DNA of 10,341 nucleotides, taken from positions 1 through 10,341 of the forward strand of contig URFI01000068.1 in NCBI GenBank assembly GCA_900547085.1, read 5' to 3'. Each line of letters opens with the position of its first letter. The first letter of the stretch is position 1. Origin of the DNA: an uncultured Prevotella sp. (GTDB lineage: Bacteria; Bacteroidota; Bacteroidia; Bacteroidales; Bacteroidaceae). Positions 4,483 through 10,341 of the stretch are shown in pieces. The notes beneath the pieces are model-generated. The model saw nothing but the letters and a program-made list of their open reading frames with translations, made no database searches and was not told the origin of the DNA. A program made the position numbers and the translations under genes.

Positions 4483-6999
4483 ATGGAAGAAGAGATAAAG
4501 AATCAGGAATTGGAGAACGTCGAAGGACAAGAGGAGAATTCATTCTTCAATTTACAAACGATCATACAGACACTCATCCTCAACTGGAAATGGTTTGTAC
4601 TGTCTGTAATTATTTGTCTGGGAGCGGCTGCTATCTATTTGCGTTACACGCCACGCATCTACCAGTCGTTCGCCAAGCTGCTAATTAAAGAGGAAGAAAC
4701 TAGAAGAGGAAGAAGCTCATTGCTCTATTCATCAAACCTTGGCATGATGTCAAACTCAACGGGTATAGATAATGAAATGGAGATCTTATCTTCCCTGAAC
4801 CTGGCAGAACAGACGGTGAAAGACTTGAAGCTCTACGTTAAATATACCTCTGAAGGAAGAGTGAGAGACATGGTTATCTATAAGAGTCAGCCCATCAGCG
4901 TGGACCTCGATCCTGCCCATCTCGATAAGCTGCGCTCACCCATCTCTATGGTTATCCAGAGAGTAGGCAACACATATCATGTCACAGGAAGTTACAATAG
5001 CCCCGTCGAAGGCAGAGGATGGCAAACCACAAACATTGATAAGAAGATTAGCCAACTGCCATCCACAATAGTTACCAAAGTTGGTATTCTATCGTTCATG
5101 AACGAAAATGCAGGATCCATGAAAGACGGACAATCGTTCAAAGTTTCCATTCTTCCACCCAAAAGCGTAGCAGCAGGATACAGAGGCGCTTTCTCTGTAG
5201 CACAGAACAACAAAACAACATCCATTGCTCTTCTGGGAGTCAAGGACGAAGTGCCAACTCGCGCCAGCGATTACTTAAAGCAATTGGTCATCTGCTACAA
5301 CCGACAAGCCAACATGGACAAGAATGAGGTAGCACGCAATACAGAAGCCTTCATCAACAGCCGTCTGGAAAAGATTAGTGAAGAATTGGGAGCTACTGAA
5401 GGACAGCTGGAAAGCTACAAGAAACGCAACAGAATGGTAGATCAAGCGATGAATGCTGGTCAAGCCATGCAAAATGCAAACGAGTACGACCAGAAGCTGG
5501 CAGAAGCCAATACACAGGTAGCCCTGCTCAACAGCGTACAAGAAAGCATGTCGCAACCCAGCAACCAATATCAGACTCTACCAGCCAACGTGGGCATCTC
5601 AGATCCTACGGTGAACGGCTTGATCAGTAAGTACAATGAAATTGCATTGGAAAGAAAGAGACTTCTTCGCAGTGCTTCCGAAACCTCACCAACGGTAACC
5701 CCCCTCACCTCTCAATTGGATGATTTGAACAACAGCATCCATCGTGCGATGACCCAAGCAAAGAAAGGACTTCAAATTCAGCGCAACAATGTTGCTTCGC
5801 AATACGGCAAGTACCAAGGACAACTCACTGCCAGTCCGGAGCAAGAAAGAATGCTTACACAGATTGGACGACAGCAAGATGTTAAATCAGGACTCTATTT
5901 GATGTTATTACAGAAGCGAGAAGAAAACTCTATCTCGCTTGCTGCAACTGCCGACAAAGGCATATTGATAGATGAACCTGCCAATGGTGGACAAGTAAGC
6001 CCTAAAAGACAACTCATCTTCCTTATCGCCTTGCTCTTGGGGCTAGGCGTTCCTGCACTCATCTTATTTTTAATCAACTTCTTCCGCTATAGGATAGAAG
6101 GACACGACGATGTTGCCAGACTCACCAAACTGCCCATCTTGGGCGACGTCGCCGTTGCCAGTGATACGGCTAAGACAAAAGCCGACATCGTTGTTCATGA
6201 GAACCAGAACAATCAGATGGAAGAAATCTTCCGAAGCATGCGAACCAATCTCCAGTTCATGTTGAAAGAAAACCAGAAGGTCATCCTCTTCACATCGAGT
6301 ACCTCTGGCGAAGGAAAGACATTCAACGCCTCTAACCTGGCTGTCAGCTTCGCACTACTTGGCAAAAAAGTGATTATTGTAGGACTGGATATTCGCAAGC
6401 CACGTTTGGCCGAACTCTTTGAAATAAACGACCATCATCATGGCATTACCATGTTGTTGACCAAGGAGCAGCCTAACTGGGAAGAAATCCAAAGCCAAAT
6501 TTTGCCATCGGGTGTGAACAACAACCTGGATCTTCTTATGTCAGGACCCATTTCTCCAAACCCTGCCGAATTAATAGCTCGCCCATCGCTCGACATCATC
6601 ATCAACCACTTAAAGGAAAAGTACGATTACATTCTCATCGATACAGCTCCGGTTGGTCTCGTCACCGACACGTTGCAAATAGGACGTGTAGCAGACGCCA
6701 CAGTTTACATGTGCCGTGCCGATTACACGCCCAAAGAAAGCTTCGGACTCATCAACAGCTTGGCAAAAGAGAAGAAACTTCCTAACATATCCATCGTCAT
6801 CAATGGTATCGACATGTCCAAGAAGAAGCATGGGTATTATTATGGATATGGAAGATACGGAAAATATGGAAGGTTTGGACGATACGGTGGAAAATATGGG
6901 AAATACGGATCGTACGGTCACTATGGCAATTACGGTACATACGGCAACTATGCCAACAGCCACTATGGAGACAAGAACGACACGTCCATCAAGCGTTAA
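4483..6999 (+). CDS. Wzc-type polysaccharide co-polymerase / BY-family tyrosine autokinase
   Basis: Such proteins sit in the inner membrane and control chain length and export of capsule or exopolysaccharide through cycles of oligomerisation and tyrosine phosphorylation. The 838 residues show a Wzz-type N-terminal domain with membrane helix 1 at about 37-53, a large periplasmic region with coiled-coil helices (about 280-480), helix 2 at about 510-534 after a conserved proline-rich approach, then a fused cytoplasmic BY-kinase. Kinase motifs are complete: EX2RX2R oligomerisation motif (E581, R584, R587), Walker A SSTSGEGKT (605-613, K612), Walker A' VIIVGLDIRKP (D636) and Walker B YILIDTAP (D720). 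The C-terminus is a tyrosine cluster with 15 tyrosines (785-828), the expected autophosphorylation tail. As a one-polypeptide form it resembles proteobacterial Wzc rather than split CapA/CapB. It follows rfbA in the same unit. No wza-like export gene or glycosyltransferase is adjacent, so the polysaccharide served cannot be named. Confidence 0.93.
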   Translation: MEEEIKNQELENVEGQEENSFFNLQTIIQTLILNWKWFVLSVIICLGAAAIYLRYTPRIYQSFAKLLIKEEETRRGRSSLLYSSNLGMMSNSTGIDNEMEILSSLNLAEQTVKDLKLYVKYTSEGRVRDMVIYKSQPISVDLDPAHLDKLRSPISMVIQRVGNTYHVTGSYNSPVEGRGWQTTNIDKKISQLPSTIVTKVGILSFMNENAGSMKDGQSFKVSILPPKSVAAGYRGAFSVAQNNKTTSIALLGVKDEVPTRASDYLKQLVICYNRQANMDKNEVARNTEAFINSRLEKISEELGATEGQLESYKKRNRMVDQAMNAGQAMQNANEYDQKLAEANTQVALLNSVQESMSQPSNQYQTLPANVGISDPTVNGLISKYNEIALERKRLLRSASETSPTVTPLTSQLDDLNNSIHRAMTQAKKGLQIQRNNVASQYGKYQGQLTASPEQERMLTQIGRQQDVKSGLYLMLLQKREENSISLAATADKGILIDEPANGGQVSPKRQLIFLIALLLGLGVPALILFLINFFRYRIEGHDDVARLTKLPILGDVAVASDTAKTKADIVVHENQNNQMEEIFRSMRTNLQFMLKENQKVILFTSSTSGEGKTFNASNLAVSFALLGKKVIIVGLDIRKPRLAELFEINDHHHGITMLLTKEQPNWEEIQSQILPSGVNNNLDLLMSGPISPNPAELIARPSLDIIINHLKEKYDYILIDTAPVGLVTDTLQIGRVADATVYMCRADYTPKESFGLINSLAKEKKLPNISIVINGIDMSKKKHGYYYGYGRYGKYGRFGRYGGKYGKYGSYGHYGNYGTYGNYANSHYGDKNDTSIKR
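6835..6966 (+). repeat. 9-bp-periodic repeat encoding the kinase's Y-G-x tail
   Basis: The DNA of the tyrosine tail is a degenerate tandem array of 9-bp units of the form xxx-TAY-GGN, coding for x-Tyr-Gly with x = R, K, S, H, N or T. About a dozen units run in frame, with one TTT (F798) replacing a tyrosine codon and one extra glycine codon (residue 803) breaking phase. Third-position variation shows the array is not freshly duplicated. Gain or loss of a unit would keep the reading frame and change the number of phosphorylatable tyrosines. Confidence 0.75.
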
Positions 7000-7063
7000 T
7001 GCGCTGGATGGCGTGCCAATATCATTTTTTATATTCACCACCATTTTAACTGATTTCAAATAG

Positions 7064-7498
7064 ATGACAATAGCAGTTGATTTTGACGGAACCATCGTAG
7101 AACATAAATACCCCGCGATAGGACAAGAGATTCCTTTCGCTACAGAAACACTTAAGATGCTGATTAAAGAGCATCATAGACTCATCTTATGGAGCGTACG
7201 TGAGGGAACACTCCTGCAAGAAGCTGTAGATTGGTGCAAAGAACGCGGGGTTGAGTTTTGGACGGTCAACAAGGACTATCCAGAAGAGGAAGGAACCTCC
7301 AACAACAACCATTTCTCCAGAAAGATTAAGGCCGATATCTTCATCGATGACCGTAACATTGGCGGATTGCCCGACTGGGGACAAATATATCACATGATAC
7401 ACGACCATAAAACAACTAAAGACTTGATTCGTGAAGCATACCTACGAGAACAAACTGCCGAAGAGGCCAAGCCCAAAAAGCGTTGGTGGAAATGGTGA
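7064..7498 (+). CDS. Small HAD-superfamily phosphatase-like protein
   Basis: A 144-residue soluble protein with the compact, capless HAD core. Motif I is VDFDGTIVE, with D6 as expected nucleophile and D8 as acid/base. Motif II is LILWSVREG with S44. A lysine candidate (K87 or K89) precedes motif IV IFIDDRNIGG with D95 and D96 for magnesium. These residues predict a magnesium-dependent phosphohydrolase acting on a small phosphorylated metabolite; the substrate cannot be told from sequence. The C-terminus is very basic and aromatic (KPKKRWWKW), which might bind nucleic acid or membrane, though this is speculation. The gene starts 64 bp after the Wzc-like gene on the same strand with no terminator or consensus promoter between, so it is probably co-transcribed and could dephosphorylate a sugar or nucleotide intermediate. 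It could equally be a general housekeeping phosphatase. Confidence 0.85.
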   Translation: MTIAVDFDGTIVEHKYPAIGQEIPFATETLKMLIKEHHRLILWSVREGTLLQEAVDWCKERGVEFWTVNKDYPEEEGTSNNNHFSRKIKADIFIDDRNIGGLPDWGQIYHMIHDHKTTKDLIREAYLREQTAEEAKPKKRWWKW

Positions 7499-7536
7499 GC
7501 TATACTACCAAACAACCTGTCAACGAATTACATAAA

Positions 7537-7571
7537 TAACCTTATCATTCATTTCGGTTAGTCATTTTTTT
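7537..7571 (+). terminator. Weak candidate terminator after the HAD gene
   Basis: TAACC (7537-7541) can pair with GGTTA (7556-7560) around a 14-nt loop, followed after four bases by seven T (7565-7571). The stem is short and A/T-rich and overlaps the -33 region of the next promoter, so this is only a possible end for the rfbA-wzc-HAD transcript. Confidence 0.25.
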
Positions 7572-7583
7572 CTACTAACTTTG
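7553..7583 (+). promoter_or_regulatory. Promoter of the nucleotidase-nudC-permease unit
   Basis: TAACTTTG (7576-7583) is an exact Bacteroidota -7 element. The upstream -33 region near 7553-7556 (TTCG) is a poor match to TTTG at about 19 bp spacing. The expected start at about 7587-7590 puts the ATG at 7602 some 12-15 nt into the message, which helps to choose that start codon. Confidence 0.55.
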
Positions 7584-7601
7584 CACAAATGAGTGATAAA
7601 C

Positions 7602-9383
7602 ATGAAAAGATATTTTACGGGGTGCCTCATTGCACTTTGTTGCAGTACAAGCATCATGGCCAAAAGCAAAACGATTGATCTACGCATCATCCAAACCAGT
7701 GATGTCCACGGTAGTTTCTTCCCTTACGACTTCATCAATCGCAGACCAAAGGCAGGTAGTCTTGCCCGAGTGATGACCTATGTTGACTCTCTGCGGGCAA
7801 AATATGGGAAGAATCTCATCCTACTGGACAACGGTGACATATTACAAGGTCAGCCTATCTGCTACTATAGCAACTATGTCAACACGCAAGGTCCCAACAT
7901 CGCAGCCTCTGTTATCAACTATATGCGGTATGACGCACAGACCATAGGTAACCATGACATCGAAACTGGGCATGCCGTGTACGACAAGTGGATTCGTGAA
8001 GTGTCGTGTCCTACCCTCGGAGCCAACATTGTCAACACCCAAACTCAACAGCCATACGTTCATCCATACACTATTCTTGAGCGAGATGGCGTTAAGATTG
8101 CCGTCCTTGGCATGCTCACTCCAGCCATTCCCAACTGGCTTCAAGAAAAGTTATGGAGTGGACTTCGGTTTGAAAACATGGTGCAATCGGCACGCCACTG
8201 GATGAATGTATTGCAAACAACCGAACACCCCGACATCGTCATTGGTTTGTTTCATTCGGGCAAACAAGGTGGCATTACCACCCCAACCTACGAAGAAGAC
8301 GCCTCCTTGCGCGTGGCAAAAGAGGTTCCGGGCTTCGATTTGATACTCTTTGGACATGACCATACCCCTCACAACAGCACCATTCTCAACAGCAAAGGCC
8401 AACCTGTTGTTTGTCTCAATCCAGGTTGTAATGCTATCAACGTAACCGACAGCGAAATTAGGATTACGCTGAATGAGCAGATACGAAAAGGAAAGAAAGC
8501 CCTTGTCGTATTGCACAAGCAGGTCAATGGACGCGTGGTAGACATTCGAAATGAGCAGATTGACCAAAAATTCATGGAGCATTTTCAAGACGACATCAAT
8601 GCTGTCAACGCGTTTGTCAATAGGAAGATTGGCTCATTTCAACACACTATTTACAGTCGTGACTGCTATTTTGGCAGTTCAGCCTTTACGGATTTGATTC
8701 ACAATCTACAACTGACGGTCACCGGAGCCGACATCTCGTTCAACGCACCCCTTGCTTTTGATGCCCAAATCAAGGCTGGCGACGTGTTTGTAAGTGACCT
8801 TTTCAACCTCTACAAATACGAAAACAATATCTATGTGCTCAAGATGACAGGCGAAGAAATTCGCAATTACTTAGAAATGAGCTACGATTTATGGGTCAAC
8901 ACCATGACCTCTCCTGACGACCACATTCTCCTCATCGACAACAAAACCAAGGATGACCAACAACGTTATGGCTTCAAAAACTTCACATTCAATTTCGATA
9001 GTGCTGCCGGCATCGATTATGAAGTTGATGTCACCAAGCCAAAAGGAAACAAAGTTAACATCTTGAAAATGAGTGATGGTACGCCATTCAACCTCAAGAA
9101 GACGTATAAGGTTGCCATGAACAGTTACAGAGGCAACGGCGGTGGTGAACTCTTGACACGTGGCGCGGGCATCTCCATGGCCGAATTGAAGCAACGTATC
9201 GTGTTCGAAAGCAAGCACGATCAGCGTTATTATCTCATGCAATGGATTGAAAAATGTGGAGAAATAAATCCCAAACCCAATAACAATTGGAAGTTTGTAC
9301 CCGCAGCGTGGGCCATTCCTGCATTGAAACGAGATAAAATGCTTATCTTTGGACAACCACAAAGAGAGGAAGATGAGAAATGA
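7602..9383 (+). CDS. Exported metallophosphatase / 5'-nucleotidase (UshA/CpdB family)
   Basis: The protein should hydrolyse extracellular or periplasmic nucleotides (5'-nucleotides, possibly cyclic 2',3'-nucleotides or UDP-sugars) to nucleosides and phosphate. Starting at the ATG at 7602 it has 593 residues, with a signal peptide at 1-20 (MKRYF, hydrophobic GCLIALCCSTSIMA, likely cut after A20); the paired cysteines do not make a good lipobox. The N-terminal calcineurin-type domain has all metal motifs: D34-x-H36 (TSDVHG), D76-N-G-D79, G116-N-H-D119, H218 and G251-H-D-H254. The C-terminal nucleotide-recognition domain (about 340-550) includes YRGNGGGELL (N512-GGG). A GTG nine bases upstream (7593) is in frame but lies almost at the expected transcription start, so I prefer the ATG. 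It overlaps nudC by ATGA. The exact substrate is open; CpdB-like 3'-nucleotidase activity is the main alternative. Confidence 0.92.
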   Translation: MKRYFTGCLIALCCSTSIMAKSKTIDLRIIQTSDVHGSFFPYDFINRRPKAGSLARVMTYVDSLRAKYGKNLILLDNGDILQGQPICYYSNYVNTQGPNIAASVINYMRYDAQTIGNHDIETGHAVYDKWIREVSCPTLGANIVNTQTQQPYVHPYTILERDGVKIAVLGMLTPAIPNWLQEKLWSGLRFENMVQSARHWMNVLQTTEHPDIVIGLFHSGKQGGITTPTYEEDASLRVAKEVPGFDLILFGHDHTPHNSTILNSKGQPVVCLNPGCNAINVTDSEIRITLNEQIRKGKKALVVLHKQVNGRVVDIRNEQIDQKFMEHFQDDINAVNAFVNRKIGSFQHTIYSRDCYFGSSAFTDLIHNLQLTVTGADISFNAPLAFDAQIKAGDVFVSDLFNLYKYENNIYVLKMTGEEIRNYLEMSYDLWVNTMTSPDDHILLIDNKTKDDQQRYGFKNFTFNFDSAAGIDYEVDVTKPKGNKVNILKMSDGTPFNLKKTYKVAMNSYRGNGGGELLTRGAGISMAELKQRIVFESKHDQRYYLMQWIEKCGEINPKPNNNWKFVPAAWAIPALKRDKMLIFGQPQREEDEK

Positions 9384-10159
9384 AAACCCTGTTTTTTATA
9401 TTTTGTAAAACAGACATCGTGCTCGAAAAACAAGCAAACGGACTATATACCATACCGCTTGCCGATGAACCTCCCATACCCACTAAGCCTTGGACACACA
9501 TCATGGATGTGGAAAACCTGGCAGACGGCACTCCTGTTCGGGCATTTCGAATAGATGAACCCATCACCAACAACCCACAATATGAGATGTGTGGACTGCG
9601 CGCTTCGTTCTACAAACTGCCCCACGACCTATATTTAATGGCAGGAAAGTGCCACGAGCTGCTCTATTGGGACTTCAACACCAAGTTTTGCGGCGTATGT
9701 GGTGGCCCGATGCAGATGCACACCGCCATTTCAAAACGCTGCACGCAGTGTGGAAAAGAAGTGTGGCCACAGTTGGCCACAGCCGTCATCGTGCTGATAC
9801 ACCGCGGAGATGAAGTGCTTTTGGTTCATGCAAAAAACTTCAAAACCGATTTTTATGGACTGGTGGCGGGATTCGTTGAAACTGGCGAGACGCTGGAGGA
9901 AGCCGTTCATCGCGAAGTCATGGAGGAAACGGGCATCAAGATTAAGAACGTAACCTATTTCAGTTCGCAGCCATGGCCCTACCCCTCTGGCTTGATGGTT
10001 GGCTTTAACGCCGACTATGTGAGCGGTGAGTTAAGGTTGCAGCGATCAGAATTAAGCAAGGGTGGCTGGTTCTCTAAGAACAATCTCCCCACCATTCCAG
10101 AGAAGCTTTCCATTGCCAGAATGCTCATTGATGCCTGGCTGGAGAAAGACAAAGAATAA
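9380..10159 (+). CDS. nudC: NAD+ diphosphatase NudC (Nudix hydrolase)
   Basis: NudC splits NAD(H) into NMN(H) and AMP and, in E. coli, removes NAD caps from RNA. The 259-residue cytoplasmic protein has the family layout: an N-terminal domain (1-100), a zinc ribbon with C104, C107, C121 and C124, and a Nudix domain with a complete box: G164, E170, then REVMEETGI at 178-186. The NudC-specific signature follows as SQPWPYPSGLM at 196-206; tyrosine replaces the usual phenylalanine and the serine sits one position earlier than in the E. coli form. Length matches the family. The start codon overlaps the nucleotidase stop (ATGA, 9380-9383), indicating translational coupling, and the purine permease follows after 31 bp. 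Together they suggest nucleotide and NAD turnover. Confidence 0.96.
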   Translation: MKTLFFIFCKTDIVLEKQANGLYTIPLADEPPIPTKPWTHIMDVENLADGTPVRAFRIDEPITNNPQYEMCGLRASFYKLPHDLYLMAGKCHELLYWDFNTKFCGVCGGPMQMHTAISKRCTQCGKEVWPQLATAVIVLIHRGDEVLLVHAKNFKTDFYGLVAGFVETGETLEEAVHREVMEETGIKIKNVTYFSSQPWPYPSGLMVGFNADYVSGELRLQRSELSKGGWFSKNNLPTIPEKLSIARMLIDAWLEKDKE

Positions 10160-10190
10160 CAATACTGTAAGAATCTTCAAATTATATCTC

Positions 10191-10341
10191 ATGAAACCAT
10201 TCACAAAACTTCTTGGCTTCGATACCAAGAACATGAAAATGAAAACAGAATTGATTGCCGGAGCAACCACATTCTTAACAATGAGTTATATCCTCGCCGT
10301 CAATCCAGCCATTCTCTCGAGCACGGGAATGGATAAGGGCG
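10191..10341 (+). CDS. Purine permease of the NCS2/AzgA-like family (5' end only)
   Basis: Only the first 50 residues are in the window; the frame stays open to the right edge. They begin MKPFTKLLGFDTKNMKMKTE and continue into the first membrane helix with the segment LIAGATTFLTMSYILAVNP (about 22-40), characteristic of adenine/guanine/hypoxanthine permeases of the AzgA branch. Such inner-membrane proteins import purine bases with protons. The gene begins 31 bp after nudC with no terminator or promoter between, so it is likely the third gene of the unit; importing purines freed after nucleotidase action outside the membrane fits well. The exact purine preference cannot be told from this fragment. 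Confidence 0.87.
   Translation, partial: MKPFTKLLGFDTKNMKMKTELIAGATTFLTMSYILAVNPAILSSTGMDKG

Noticed and set aside
6716..7063. Plus-strand open frame overlapping the Wzc C-terminus in another frame
   Set aside because: It is a frame-shifted reading of the repeat (Met/Glu/Thr-rich low complexity) with no independent start signal.
6610..7095. Minus-strand open frame of 161 codons opposite the end of the Wzc-like gene
   Set aside because: It mirrors the tyrosine repeat and Walker B region of a real gene; the Val/Ile/Ser repeats are only the complement of the repeat codons.
7593..7601. GTG start extending the nucleotidase by three residues
   Set aside because: It would sit almost on the expected transcription start, and the ATG at 7602 gives a standard signal peptide beginning MKR.
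8889..9362. Minus-strand open frame of 157 codons opposite the nucleotidase
   Set aside because: The sense gene has full family motifs; the antisense product has no recognisable domain or promoter.
1..10341. CRISPR arrays, insertion sequences, tRNA or phage genes
   Set aside because: No spaced direct repeats, transposase motifs, cloverleaf or phage structural genes were seen on either strand; the only tandem repeat is coding.

Overview
The window looks like chromosomal DNA of a Bacteroidota member, most likely a Prevotella-type Bacteroidales. The evidence is threefold. Several promoters fit the phylum-specific pattern TTTG - about 19-20 bp - TAnnTTTG. Start codons sit behind A/T-rich leaders with no strong Shine-Dalgarno sequence. 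The proteins (ZapA with a coiled-coil partner, membrane RNase Y, a tyrosine-tailed Wzc-type kinase, a NudC with an SQPWPYPSGLM motif) read as Bacteroidales versions. It is mostly ordinary, well-conserved chromosome: I see no insertion sequence, tRNA, rRNA, CRISPR array or phage gene.

Layout. (1) Positions 1-165 hold a minus-strand promoter firing out of the left edge and a strong minus-strand terminator for rny. (2) Positions 166-2526 form a minus-strand unit read right to left: a consensus promoter almost touching the first start codon, a 99-residue coiled-coil protein, zapA, a 173-bp spacer with RNA-like inverted repeats, then rny. This joins FtsZ-ring factors to an mRNA-decay nuclease. (3) Positions 2616-3245 carry an uncharacterised 209-residue minus-strand protein with its own promoter. 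(4) Positions 3246-3545 are a divergent regulatory region holding that promoter and the plus-strand promoter of the polysaccharide unit, followed by a roughly 150-nt leader that can fold into a long interrupted hairpin. (5) Positions 3546-7498 are a plus-strand unit: rfbA (dTDP-glucose synthesis), a large Wzc-like polysaccharide co-polymerase/tyrosine kinase, and a small HAD-type phosphatase. (6) From 7552 to the right edge is a plus-strand unit with its own promoter: an exported 5'-nucleotidase-type metallophosphatase, NudC (overlapping by ATGA), and the start of a purine permease. Together these suggest nucleotide/NAD turnover and purine salvage.

I found no convincing new system. The most interesting unexplained signals are the structured leader of the rfbA-wzc transcript, the 9-bp-periodic repeat encoding the kinase's tyrosine tail, the inverted repeats in the zapA-rny spacer, and the unassigned 99- and 209-residue proteins.
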